This document shows, in pieces, positions 55,676-63,944 of a stretch of DNA of 64,000 bases. This stretch comes from Pseudomonadota bacterium (GTDB lineage Bacteria > Pseudomonadota > Gammaproteobacteria > Burkholderiales > Thiobacillaceae). Every line of letters starts with the position of its first letter. The first letter of the stretch is position 1. The notes below the pieces were generated by a model. The model was not told the DNA's origin. It was given only the letters and a program-made list of their open reading frames with translations, and searched no databases. The position numbers and the translations under genes are program-made. The DNA is taken from positions 1 to 64,000 of the forward strand of contig JAJZRU010000008.1 of NCBI GenBank assembly GCA_021802555.1. Direction: 5' to 3'.

Positions 55676-57015
55676 GGCATGTCCTCGTTATTCGGTTCGC
55701 CAGCCGGCAGGAGCCCGCTGTCCAGGATCAATTGCGCTCTGGCAAGCTGCGCCTGGATGGCCGCTCCGGCCAGCTTGAGCTGGGCCTGTACCCAGTTGCT
55801 CTCCGCCTGCTGCAGCGCGAGGCCGCTCAAGGCCCCGGCGAGATAACCCTTGCGGGTCATTTCGTAGATGGCTTGCGCTTCACGGGCCAGCGTCAGATCG
55901 TTGCGCAAGGCGTTGTCGGCGGCTTGCGCCTTTCCATAATCCGTTGCGATGCGGCTTTGGATTTGCAGCAACAGCGCCGCTTTGCCGGCCTCCATGGCCG
56001 CAAGATTCTCCTGCGCGGCATCGATGCGGTCGCGATTGCGTCCGAACCCGAAAATGGGCATCCGCAGCATCACGGATCCCCCCCAGCCCAGATTGCGGCT
56101 TTGCGGCGTGCCTATCGTGTCCCAGCCATAGCCCAGACGGGCTTGCACGGTCGGCAATCTGGCGGCTTGGTGATAACGCACCAGAGCGTGGGCGGCCCGG
56201 ATTTCGCCTGCGGCCGCCTGCAGCAGGGGCTGGCTGCGAGCGGCCTGCTCAAGCAACGCGCTTTGCCGTGGCAATTCCTGCCGGGGGGTGGCGCTGGCGG
56301 CCAGGGGCGGCAGGGCGGCATCGGAGGCGTAGGCTGTCTGCAACGCCAGAACGCGGCGCGTCGCAGCCGCCAGGGGCAGGGTTTGATCCAGCCCTGCCTG
56401 AGCCTTGGAAACAGTGAGGCGGGCTTGCGTCAGATCGAGCCGCGAACGTGCACCCGCTCGGTAGCTCTTTCGGGTGGCAGCGAGGATATCCTGAGCGGCC
56501 GCCAGCGCACCGCGCCAGACGTCTCCTTCGTTGGCATACAGAGCCAGGCGATAGTAGCTGGCCGTGACTTCGGCGGCCACCAGCAGCCGCGCCTGGCGGG
56601 CCTGGTAGCGGGCAACGCTCACCTGGTCGTGCGCCAGGGTCTCCACAGCGCGCGCCTGCGGCGCATAGAGGGGGATGCTGAGCTGGAGTTGGCCGATCAA
56701 TTCACGGGCGCCGTTGGCAGACGCCCACAGCGGCTGCCCGTTGCCCGTGTCTGCCCAAATGCCGCCGGTAGCCAGCGATAGGCTGGGCAGCAAATCGGCA
56801 CTGGCCGCCTTTTGTTGAGCCACGCGTTGCGCTACGAGATGTTCGGCCGCACGAATCTGGGCTTGGTTGGCCAACGCCCGCTGGATGGCCTGGCTCAGCG
56901 TAAGGGTGGGGGAGGGAATAGGCTCCCCGGCCAAGGCGTTGCTCCAGCCCGAAACCAAGCTTGCGGCAAGTGCGAGTATCGGTAGAAAACGAAGCCGAGG
57001 CGTGGGGCTGAGCAT
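55672..57015 (-). CDS. TolC-family outer membrane efflux protein
   Basis: A 447-aa outer membrane channel. A signal peptide (ends SNALA) precedes two repeated helical OEP halves, with TLTLSQAIQRALANQAQIRAA near residue 40 and the matching ALVRYHQAARLPTVQARLGYG in the second half. It is the first gene of the efflux operon and lies about 40 bases after a CusR-like dyad. A TATCAT possible -10 at 57022-57027 would make the transcript nearly leaderless, so the true start or promoter may differ slightly. Confidence 0.9.
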   Translation of the reverse strand: MLSPTPRLRFLPILALAASLVSGWSNALAGEPIPSPTLTLSQAIQRALANQAQIRAAEHLVAQRVAQQKAASADLLPSLSLATGGIWADTGNGQPLWASANGARELIGQLQLSIPLYAPQARAVETLAHDQVSVARYQARQARLLVAAEVTASYYRLALYANEGDVWRGALAAAQDILAATRKSYRAGARSRLDLTQARLTVSKAQAGLDQTLPLAAATRRVLALQTAYASDAALPPLAASATPRQELPRQSALLEQAARSQPLLQAAAGEIRAAHALVRYHQAARLPTVQARLGYGWDTIGTPQSRNLGWGGSVMLRMPIFGFGRNRDRIDAAQENLAAMEAGKAALLLQIQSRIATDYGKAQAADNALRNDLTLAREAQAIYEMTRKGYLAGALSGLALQQAESNWVQAQLKLAGAAIQAQLARAQLILDSGLLPAGEPNNEDMP

Positions 57016-57053
57016 GTGGTTATGATAGGCGACGCCAGCCGACAGGAGGCTGA

Positions 57054-57083
57054 CGCCAGAATGACAAAACTGTCATTCTGGCG
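57054..57083 (-). promoter_or_regulatory. CusR/CopR-type binding site before the efflux operon
   Basis: A perfect inverted repeat with 13-base arms (CGCCAGAATGACA / TGTCATTCTGGCG) around AAAC. The core AATGACA-N4-TGTCATT matches the known CusR/PcoR/CopR box pattern of paired TGACA/TGTCA half-sites. It overlaps the stop codon of the sensor kinase gene and lies 39 bases before the TolC-like gene, so the neighbouring response regulator is the obvious ligand. Confidence 0.85.
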
Positions 57084-58509
57084 CGGGGAAACGCAATGTG
57101 GCGAGCGTTCCGGCCCCCGCCGCCCCTTCCAAGGTGACCTGCCCGCCGTGCAGCGTCATGATGGACTGCACGATGGCCAACCCCAGGCCTGTTCCCTGAG
57201 GGTAGAGATGGCGCGCCGCCTCGCTGCGATAGAAGCGGCGGAAGGCCCCGGCGCGTTCCGTTTCCGCCAGGCCGATGCCCGTATCTGCCACCTGAACGAC
57301 GGTCAGCCCCGCCTCGTCGCTGCCCAAGGTCACGGCCACATGCCCCCCGGCGGGCGTGTATTGCAGGGCATTGGAGACAAGATTGCCAAGTGCGCGCCGG
57401 AACAGAACCGATTCCGCCCAGAGACTGGCGTTGCCTTTGATTGCGAGCGTGATGGATTTTTCTTCCGCCAGCGCTTCGAAATATTCGCACACGGCCTCGC
57501 TCTCGGCACGGGCGTCGAGAAGCTTCTTGTCCAGGGGCGGCAGCGGACCGTCGGCGCGGGCGAGAAAGAGCAGCCGATCGATCATGCTGGCGAGGCGGTT
57601 GCACTCCTCCAGGCCCGATTCCAGGGTCTGGCGGTATTCCTCCGGGCTGCGCGGGTGGGACAGCGCCACTTCCAGTTCGCCCATCAGATTGTTGATGGGG
57701 GTGCGCAATTCATGGGCGAGATCGGTTGAAAAACGGGAAATCCGATCGAAGCTCGATTGCAGGCGTTCCAGCATGGTGTCGAAAGCTGTTCCCAGGTCCG
57801 CGAGCTCCAAGGGCCAGCCGGCCGGGCCGATGCGTTGGCTGAGCTGCCCGGCGCTGGTGGCGTGAGCCGTCTGGATCACGTTCTTGAGGGGGCGCAAGCC
57901 CCGTCGGGTTGCAGCCATGCCGACACCGGCGGCGAACAGGGTGCCTGTGAAGAGCACCAAGAGCAGGTTGTGACGGTAATCGGCCAGCAGGGTGTCGTCC
58001 GAAGACGCATCGAGCAGCAATTCAAGGCGGTAGGGCGTAGCGCTCGGCCCTGCCCAGGCCGACTGCAGCCAGTAACAGCGGGCGGCGTCCTGGCACCAGC
58101 GCTTGGCCGGGCCCGGAAAGCCTTGCGACGGGCCGGGGCTCGGGAAAACGCGCCCCGGAACCCGCAGGGCGGTCATACCGGGGGTTATTCTGAAAACCGT
58201 GCCGCCGGGCTCCAGGATGCGCACGTAGTAATGCTTGTGCTTGCCGGTGCCTCCTTCCCAGTCCACTTCCTCATGCAGCGCATCGGTGTTTTGCGCGGGC
58301 GCCGCAAGAATCTGCCGCAGGACCTGTATTTTGTCCTTGAGAAATTCATTGTCGTCTCGCTGCAGGCTTTTCAGCAGGCTCCAGTACAGCCCGCTGACGG
58401 CGAAAAGCAGGATGACCAAGGTGGTCAGCGTATACAGCAAAGTCAATCGCACCGTCAGGGAACGCGGCCACGGCACGAGAGACGGGCGCTCAGCGCGGCT
58501 CGAGGACAT
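57073..58509 (-). CDS. Heavy-metal-type sensor histidine kinase (CusS-like)
   Basis: A 478-aa kinase: membrane segments at about 20-42 and 180-203 flank a periplasmic sensor region. HAMP follows, then the H-box [15 protein letters not shown] (His266), N-box [13 protein letters not shown] and G-boxes VADTGIGL and [11 protein letters not shown]. The periplasmic part contains a KHKHYY stretch that could bind metal. It overlaps the regulator gene by 20 bases, and its 3' end carries the regulator's likely binding site for the efflux operon. Confidence 0.9.
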   Translation of the reverse strand: MSSSRAERPSLVPWPRSLTVRLTLLYTLTTLVILLFAVSGLYWSLLKSLQRDDNEFLKDKIQVLRQILAAPAQNTDALHEEVDWEGGTGKHKHYYVRILEPGGTVFRITPGMTALRVPGRVFPSPGPSQGFPGPAKRWCQDAARCYWLQSAWAGPSATPYRLELLLDASSDDTLLADYRHNLLLVLFTGTLFAAGVGMAATRRGLRPLKNVIQTAHATSAGQLSQRIGPAGWPLELADLGTAFDTMLERLQSSFDRISRFSTDLAHELRTPINNLMGELEVALSHPRSPEEYRQTLESGLEECNRLASMIDRLLFLARADGPLPPLDKKLLDARAESEAVCEYFEALAEEKSITLAIKGNASLWAESVLFRRALGNLVSNALQYTPAGGHVAVTLGSDEAGLTVVQVADTGIGLAETERAGAFRRFYRSEAARHLYPQGTGLGLAIVQSIMTLHGGQVTLEGAAGAGTLATLRFPAPE

Positions 58510-59161
58510 AGCCTAGGCCGCGCACCGTATGAATCAGCTTGCAGGGGAACGGGTCGTCGACTTTGCGGCGCAGGCGCCGGATGGAAACGTCCACCACATT
58601 GGTGTCGGCGTCGAAGTTGATTCCCCAGACCTGTTCGGCGATAAGGGTGCGGGAGAGCGTCTCGCCGCTGCGCTGCATGAAAAGGGACAGCAGGAGGAAT
58701 TCCTTGGGGCTCAGGGCGAGCCGTTCGCCCGCGCGTGAAACCTTGTGCCTCAGCATATCCAGTTCGAGATCGGCGATGCGCAGGAATTCGCTGGGCCGCA
58801 GGGGGCCGCGGCGCAGAAGGGAGCGCACGCGGGCAAGAAGCTCCGAGAACGCGAACGGTTTGACCAGGTAGTCGTCGGCGCCCAATTCCAGGCCGCGCAC
58901 GCGGTCATCCACGGCGTCGCGGGCAGTGAGGAAGAGAATCGGTGTTTTCAGCCCGCGCTGGCGCAACTCGCCCAATATGCTCCAGCCATCCCGTCCAGGC
59001 AGCATCACGTCCAGAATGATCAGATCATGGCCACCTTCCCGTGCCAGATGCAGCCCGTCGTCCCCGGTGGCCGCAACCTCGACGCGATAGCCGCTTTCGG
59101 CAAGTCCTTTTTGCAAATAGGTGGCGGTCTTGGCTTCGTCTTCAATGATGAGTATCAGCAT
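58490..59161 (-). CDS. OmpR-family response regulator (CusR-like)
   Basis: A 223-aa regulator with a receiver domain (IIEDEAK at the start, phospho-acceptor Asp51 in [12 protein letters not shown], conserved Lys in [14 protein letters not shown]) and a C-terminal winged helix (about 130-223, [19 protein letters not shown]). It matches heavy-metal response regulators such as CusR/CopR. The gene precedes and overlaps its kinase gene; predicted target is the adjacent RND operon. Confidence 0.93.
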   Translation of the reverse strand: MLILIIEDEAKTATYLQKGLAESGYRVEVAATGDDGLHLAREGGHDLIILDVMLPGRDGWSILGELRQRGLKTPILFLTARDAVDDRVRGLELGADDYLVKPFAFSELLARVRSLLRRGPLRPSEFLRIADLELDMLRHKVSRAGERLALSPKEFLLLSLFMQRSGETLSRTLIAEQVWGINFDADTNVVDVSIRRLRRKVDDPFPCKLIHTVRGLGYVLEPR

Positions 59162-59798
59162 CTCGTTCCCAGTCCGGTGAACGCCGGAACCCGCCCGATT
59201 CGGCCGGAAGAGAGTTAGTCATCCGTCAGCCCGCTCCCAGCCTGCGCAGAAACGTGGGGAGGGTTGCGGCCGTTCGGTGCGGAACTCGAAAAGAGCCTTG
59301 GCATTAGAAAAAATAATAAATAATCAACTTACTAAAACGTTTTATTTCAGTTTATTGTTAACTCTGTCCGCGCCTATTGCTAGCGCCAAGTCCGATCGCC
59401 GTCATAAGCGGTTTCCGCATTGATGGCTGAGGAAAGCAGGTGCATTGCGGAAAAAGCTACCGTCCTAGACCAAGTATCTCATGGGCAAGCTTCCGGAAGC
59501 GGGAATGGCGGTGGGCAGTACCATGCCGGATTATATTGCTTCGTATAATTTATATTATGTTAAATAATGGAAAGTGGGTATGGCGCCACACCATGGATAC
59601 TACTAAGGTGGTGCTAATTTGATTTCTGTACCTTTCCGTCGTTACCGCCGCAACCTGCGGGGGTTGGCGATGGGAATGGGTCCCCTTTGCTGTCACACGG
59701 CAGAACACCAACGCAATGATGACCACTTTTTTACGCGCGGCGCCGTACGGTTGCCAAAATCGTCTGAAATATCGGTAGTCGGGCGTGCCAATCCCGCC
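59162..59798. other. Long AT-rich, structured intergenic region
   Basis: A 637-base gap between divergent operons. The section 59300-59620 is AT-rich with several -10-like words (TATAAT at 59544-59549). It also holds inverted repeats: TTTCCGCA (59412-59419) with TGCGGAAA (59446-59453), and the 12-bp palindrome GCTTCCGGAAGC (59489-59500). The last 180 bases are open in frame with the kinase, but resemble no kinase N-terminus. A small RNA cannot be excluded. Confidence 0.5.
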
Positions 59799-61292
59799 AT
59801 GCCCGCTCTTTACCCGAGATCATTTTCAGGTTTGTCACTGTTGGGCTTTGCCCTGGTTACGCTGCCGTTGCTGGCCGGACTGGTAAATATGGCTTTTGTC
59901 ATCAAACGCCTCGCCCGCGAAGAACGGCAAGGCATTTCCATGACGATGCAAGTCACCCGTGCCACGCGGCAGCTGGCTCATGACATCGCCACTTTGCAGC
60001 GTGCCGCCGGCCAATATTTCGTGCTGCGCGATCCTGCGCTGAGAAGCGGCATGGAGGCGGCAAATAGGGCCACGATACGGGAACTGCATACGCTGCAAAA
60101 ACTGCCTTTTCACGACGGGTCGCAGCAGCGCCTGGTGGGTGTCATATCCAGGGAGGAAGGGGCGCTTTATCGCCGCCTTAGCGCCCGGCACAGCGGCGGC
60201 ATGAAGGAATTTAACAAGCTGCTGCCGGATTTCAACTGGTTGATCCGGCAAGCAGGCACGCTGACAGACAGCAGCAACGCCCTGGTCGACGCCCAGGACA
60301 TGGCCATCACTCGCCAGGCAAACCTCGTTTGGGCCTCTCTGCTTTGGCAGGCCGCCGCCGTGGTGCTGCTGTCGCTGTGCCTGGCGGCGCTGTTTTCCTG
60401 GCTGCTCAACCGCCCGGTACGGCAAATCGATCATGCCATCCGCTGCCTGGGCGAGGGTGACCTGGATGCCCAACCTTCCGTACGAGGGCCCGTTGACCTT
60501 GTTTTCCTGGGGCAACAAATCGACTGGCTGCGTCAGCGCCTGCGCGAAATCGACGAACAGAAGCTGCGCTTTCTTCGCCATGTCTCGCACGAATTGAAAA
60601 CGCCGCTGGCCTCGCTGCGCGAGGGAGTGGAATTGCTGGCCGACGGCGTGGGCGGAAAACTTTCGGCAAAGCAGCGCGAGATTACCCACATCATGCAGAG
60701 CAATGCCCGGGATTTGCAGCAACGCATCGAAAATCTTCTCAACTACAGCCGCGCCCAGCGCCATCTCGATCCCTTGGTTTCAAGCGGGGTGGAGATATCC
60801 TCGCTCATCGGGAAGGTCATACAACGCAACGAACTCGGGTTGCGCGCGAAGAGGCTGCACGTCGAATACAGCGGTCGGGAATGTACGCTGACGGCCGACC
60901 AAGGCAAACTCGATACCCTATTCGAGAACCTGCTGATCAACGCCGTTCGTTTCAGCCCCCCAGGCGCCGCCATCCGCTTGGATATGCACGCCGACAAGCA
61001 GGCAGTGGAGATTAGGATATGCGATCAGGGGCCCGGCGTGGCAGACGTCGATCGTCCCCACCTGTTCAAGCCTTTTTTTCAGGGCATGCGCCAGCCCGCC
61101 GCGGCGAGCACCGGGAACGGGCTTGGTCTGGCCATTGCGCAGGAATACGCCAAATTGCACGGTGGGGAGATTCGCTTGTGCGGCACATCCGAAAGTGTTG
61201 GCGCATGCTTTTGCGTGCGCCTGCCGCTCGATGCGGATCTACCGGTGCGCCAGAATTCCCGGCTGCATCTGCCATCTTCGCATAGCCCCTAG
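59799..61292 (+). CDS. GlrK/QseE-like sensor histidine kinase
   Basis: A 497-aa kinase. Membrane segments at about 10-32 and 180-202 enclose a mainly helical periplasmic domain (RAAGQYFVLRDPAL resembles E. coli GlrK). HAMP follows, then the H-box HVSHELKTPLASLREG (phospho-His264), N-box LLINAVRFSPP and G-boxes DQGPGV and GNGLGLAIAQ. The ATG at 59799 was chosen because MPALYPRSFSGLSLLG aligns with the GlrK N-terminus; the frame stays open to a TTG at 59619. First gene of a three-gene signalling operon. Confidence 0.87.
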   Translation: MPALYPRSFSGLSLLGFALVTLPLLAGLVNMAFVIKRLAREERQGISMTMQVTRATRQLAHDIATLQRAAGQYFVLRDPALRSGMEAANRATIRELHTLQKLPFHDGSQQRLVGVISREEGALYRRLSARHSGGMKEFNKLLPDFNWLIRQAGTLTDSSNALVDAQDMAITRQANLVWASLLWQAAAVVLLSLCLAALFSWLLNRPVRQIDHAIRCLGEGDLDAQPSVRGPVDLVFLGQQIDWLRQRLREIDEQKLRFLRHVSHELKTPLASLREGVELLADGVGGKLSAKQREITHIMQSNARDLQQRIENLLNYSRAQRHLDPLVSSGVEISSLIGKVIQRNELGLRAKRLHVEYSGRECTLTADQGKLDTLFENLLINAVRFSPPGAAIRLDMHADKQAVEIRICDQGPGVADVDRPHLFKPFFQGMRQPAAASTGNGLGLAIAQEYAKLHGGEIRLCGTSESVGACFCVRLPLDADLPVRQNSRLHLPSSHSP

Positions 61293-61294
61293 CC

Positions 61295-61894
61295 ATGCCT
61301 CTCCGATTTTTATTTTTTGCTCGAGGCAGGGTAGCCACGGTCATGTTGGCGCTGCTGTCCGGCTGCGCGCAGACTCCGCTACGCACGGCGATCATGCCGC
61401 CGGCGCCGCATGCGCCCGCCCCCGCCCCGACGGTGACGTGCCCGCAGGCCGCACCGCCGCCCGTGCACAAGCCGGCGCCATTGAGCATGGAATGGATTGG
61501 CCACACCCTCCGTCGCATTGCGCGGGAGCCCGACGCGGCCGCCGCCGCCGAACAACAGCGTCTACAGGCCTCCGGCACGCAACTCGCGCCGCCAGACAAA
61601 CTCGAACTCGCGTATTTGCTTATGGCGCGGGCAACGCCCGCCCGAGCGCAAACCGCCGAGGCGCAGAATCTGTTGGCCGGACTGGAGCGCCAGACCAGCG
61701 ATCCGGCTTCGCGCCAATTCATCCAGCTTATGCAACGCCTATGCCGGCAGAGCCTGGAGCTATTCCGTCTGCGCGCCAACTTGACCAGCAGCGTCGGCCA
61801 GATAGCCGTTTTGCAGAAACAGATCGAGCAGATAAAAAACCTGGAGGTGGAATTGCAGAATCCGGTGCCAGATGCCGGTGGGCGGAGCAAATGA
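61295..61894 (+). CDS. QseG-like lipoprotein
   Basis: A 199-aa lipoprotein: signal segment with lipobox LLSGC (Cys at about residue 24), a Pro-rich linker, then a helical domain ending in a coiled coil (VGQIAVLQKQIEQIKNLEVELQN). Position between kinase and regulator, two bases after the kinase stop, matches the glrK-qseG-glrR order of enterobacteria, where QseG is an outer membrane partner of the kinase. Sequence similarity is weak by eye; the call rests mostly on context and the lipoprotein plus coiled-coil layout. Confidence 0.7.
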   Translation: MPLRFLFFARGRVATVMLALLSGCAQTPLRTAIMPPAPHAPAPAPTVTCPQAAPPPVHKPAPLSMEWIGHTLRRIAREPDAAAAAEQQRLQASGTQLAPPDKLELAYLLMARATPARAQTAEAQNLLAGLERQTSDPASRQFIQLMQRLCRQSLELFRLRANLTSSVGQIAVLQKQIEQIKNLEVELQNPVPDAGGRSK

Positions 61895-61967
61895 GGGTAC
61901 GCCGCAAAGGCCCGTGGCCGCACGCAAGGCCGCGCGCACTCGCCGCGCAAAACACGGACATGCGCCT

Positions 61968-63329
61968 ATGAGCATGCAGGCGCCGAACGTGCTGGTGGTG
62001 GACGACGACGAGGCTCTTCTGCGTTTGCTTTCGATACGTCTGCAATCGGCGGGCTACAAGCCTGCCGGCGTCGCCAGCGGCGCCGAGGCTTTGGCCCGGT
62101 TGGCCGTGGCACGGCCCCAGGCCGTCATCACCGACCTGCGCATGCAGGGCATGGATGGCATGGACCTCTTCAAGCGCATCCACGAGGTTGACCCATCGCT
62201 GCCGGTCATCATCTTGACCGCTCACGGCTCCATTCCGGACGCAGTGACTGCTACCCAAAGCGGCGTTTTCGGCTATCTCACCAAACCTTTCGAAGCGAAG
62301 GAATTGCTCGCCTTGCTCGAACGCGCCATAAATGCCCGTGGCGCTTCGACGGGAAAACTCGCGTGCGCGCGGTTTCCGGAGATCGTCACCGCCAGCCCCT
62401 TGATGACCGCCCTGCTCGATGAGGTCGCGCTGGTGGGGGCCAGCGAGGCAAATGTATTGATCCAGGGCGAATCCGGGACGGGCAAGGAGGTGCTGGCGCG
62501 CGCGGTGCATCAAGCCAGCGCGCGCAAGCATGGGCCATTCGTGGCGATCAACTGCGCGGCCATTCCGGAAGCCCTCCTCGAATCGGAGCTTTTCGGCCAC
62601 ACCAAGGGTGCATTCACCGGCGCAACGGCAAGCCACAAGGGCCTGTTCCAAACCACGCAGGGCGGCACCGTCTTCCTTGACGAAATCGGCGACATGCCGC
62701 TATCCCTGCAAGCCAAGCTGTTGAGGGTGCTCCAGGAGCGCGAGATCAGACCCGTCGGCGCCAGCCACTCTCTGCCGATAGACGTCCGCATCGTCTCCGC
62801 CACCCACCGCGACTTGGAAACCGCCATTGCGGAGTCGCAATTCCGCGAGGATTTATATTACCGGCTCAACGTGGTGGGTTTGCACATCCCCTCCCTGCGG
62901 GAGCGGCGCGAGGACATTGTTCCGCTGGCCCATCATTTCTTCGGCAAACTCGGCGCACGGCATGGTGGCGGACGTATCGCCGGCTTTACCCCTGATGCGC
63001 TGGACATCCTCGTGCGCGCCGACTGGCCCGGAAATGTGCGCCAGCTCATGAACGTCATTGAGCAGTGTTGCGCTCTGTGCGTCACCACCCGCATCCCGGC
63101 CGCATTGGTGAAGCGTGCCTTGCGCAATGCGCCTTTGGAAATTTTCAGCTATGCGGAAGCGAAAGAGCGTTTCGAGCGGGAATATCTGGTGAACCTGATG
63201 AAATTGACGGGCGGCCAAGTCAGCGAGGCCGCACGCTTGGCGCAACGCAACCGCACCGAATTCTATCGTCTGCTGCAAAAGCATGCACTTTCACCGGCTT
63301 TATTCAAACCTTCTGATGATTTTGAATAA
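61968..63329 (+). CDS. GlrR/QseF-like sigma-54-dependent response regulator
   Basis: A 453-aa NtrC-class activator. The receiver has DDDE at the start, phospho-acceptor Asp56 and Lys106. The AAA+ domain carries Walker A GESGTGKE (167-174) and the sigma-54 contact loop GAFTGA (214-219). A Fis-type HTH ends the protein (about 420-445, GGQVSEAARLAQRNRTEFYRLL). The ATG at 61968 fits GlrR starts; longer frames were rejected. Predicted sites for it begin immediately after its own stop codon. Confidence 0.93.
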   Translation: MSMQAPNVLVVDDDEALLRLLSIRLQSAGYKPAGVASGAEALARLAVARPQAVITDLRMQGMDGMDLFKRIHEVDPSLPVIILTAHGSIPDAVTATQSGVFGYLTKPFEAKELLALLERAINARGASTGKLACARFPEIVTASPLMTALLDEVALVGASEANVLIQGESGTGKEVLARAVHQASARKHGPFVAINCAAIPEALLESELFGHTKGAFTGATASHKGLFQTTQGGTVFLDEIGDMPLSLQAKLLRVLQEREIRPVGASHSLPIDVRIVSATHRDLETAIAESQFREDLYYRLNVVGLHIPSLRERREDIVPLAHHFFGKLGARHGGGRIAGFTPDALDILVRADWPGNVRQLMNVIEQCCALCVTTRIPAALVKRALRNAPLEIFSYAEAKERFEREYLVNLMKLTGGQVSEAARLAQRNRTEFYRLLQKHALSPALFKPSDDFE

Positions 63330-63347
63330 TGTCGCTATCAGGCGACA
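63330..63347 (+). promoter_or_regulatory. Upstream activator site 1, TGTC-N10-GACA
   Basis: TGTC at 63330-63333 and GACA at 63344-63347 are separated by exactly ten bases; the two inner bases on each side (GC/GC) extend the symmetry. This is the published binding pattern of enterobacterial GlrR. It abuts the glrR-like stop codon and lies about 175 bases upstream of the sigma-54 promoter. Confidence 0.82.
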
Positions 63348-63392
63348 ATAATTTTCTTTAAAAACAATTCAATTTTTTCATATTTCTAAATT

Positions 63393-63410
63393 TGTCGGGA
63401 TAAAAAGACA
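63393..63410 (+). promoter_or_regulatory. Upstream activator site 2, TGTC-N10-GACA
   Basis: TGTC at 63393-63396 and GACA at 63407-63410, again with exactly ten bases between. It lies 63 bases from site 1 (six helical turns) and about 110 bases before the sigma-54 promoter, a normal enhancer distance for an NtrC-type activator. Confidence 0.82.
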
Positions 63411-63504
63411 ATATCCATAGGATATATCTGATATTTCATTCAAATATTCAGTATCCTTATACAAAAAATATTTCAATACATTGATTTTACGTATTTAAAT
63501 TTAC

Positions 63505-63521
63505 TTGGCACATAGGCTGCT
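63505..63521 (+). promoter_or_regulatory. Sigma-54 promoter
   Basis: TTGGCAC then TGCT, with ten bases between the invariant GG (63507-63508) and GC (63519-63520). This fits the -24/-12 consensus. The transcript should begin near 63532. Two GlrR-type sites upstream and the NtrC-class gene next door support it. Confidence 0.9.
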
Positions 63522-63531
63522 TAATGAATCG

Positions 63532-63552
63532 TGTGCCGAAAAACTCGGCACA
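63532..63552 (+). promoter_or_regulatory. 5'-end stem-loop of the sigma-54 transcript
   Basis: TGTGCCGA (63532-63539) pairs perfectly with TCGGCACA (63545-63552) around a five-base loop. It begins at the expected transcription start, so the mRNA would open with an 8-bp hairpin. Such 5' stems protect transcripts from decay; no T-tract follows. Confidence 0.7.
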
Positions 63553-63584
63553 TTTTCCAATTTGTCATCATTCAAGGAGTTTTG

Positions 63585-63848
63585 ATGAAAAACAAATGCA
63601 TCCTGAACAAGCAAGCCGCTTCCGCGATCGCAATCAGCGCCGCACTGTTGCTTCCGACTATGTTTGCCTCCGGCCAGGCTGCCGCGGCAGGGCTTCCTTC
63701 ACAAGCCGCGCCCGTGCAAGGCAAGATGGCCGGCCCTCAGAACGCCGCAGGTTACGGCGCGCAACAAGCGGGGGCCAAAAGCGGCGCTTTGACTCCCGTA
63801 AGCGCCGCCGGGAAAATGGGCGGCAAGAAGAAAAAACATAACCAATAA
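63585..63848 (+). CDS. Small exported Gly/Ala-rich protein with Lys-rich end
   Basis: An 87-aa protein. A signal peptide (basic start MKNKCILNKQ, hydrophobic AIAISAALLLPTMF, Ala-rich cleavage region near residue 33) leaves about 50 residues rich in Gly, Ala, Gln and Lys, ending KMGGKKKKHNQ. No cysteine remains in the predicted mature part and no family was recognised. AAGGAG at 63574-63579 supports the start. It is the only gene behind the sigma-54 promoter and GlrR-type sites, so it is probably a target of the adjacent kinase/regulator pair. Confidence 0.82.
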   Translation: MKNKCILNKQAASAIAISAALLLPTMFASGQAAAAGLPSQAAPVQGKMAGPQNAAGYGAQQAGAKSGALTPVSAAGKMGGKKKKHNQ

Positions 63849-63899
63849 CCTCCTGGCTTCAAGCAGCCTTCATTAGCGGCCGTTTTTTCACGGTGCGCC

Positions 63900-63921
63900 G
63901 GGCCAAGCGTTTGCTTGGCCC
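63900..63921. terminator. Hairpin between convergent genes
   Basis: A perfect 9-bp stem (GGGCCAAGC / GCTTGGCCC) with a four-base loop lies 51 bases after the small exported protein gene and 23 bases after the presumed stop of the opposite-strand gene. The following bases are only moderately T-rich on either strand, so termination is likely but not certain. Confidence 0.6.
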
Positions 63922-63944
63922 GAACCTATTTGTTCATGTAGCGT

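Noticed and set aside
59500-59540. Second sigma-54 promoter upstream of the kinase gene (TGGGCAG...TGCC)
   Set aside because: Only the GG/GC spacing can be made to fit; the flanking consensus is poor and no TGTC-N10-GACA site is nearby.
59619-59798. In-frame TTG-started N-terminal extension of the GlrK-like kinase
   Set aside because: The extra 60 residues do not resemble a kinase N-terminus, whereas the ATG at 59799 aligns with the start of known GlrK.
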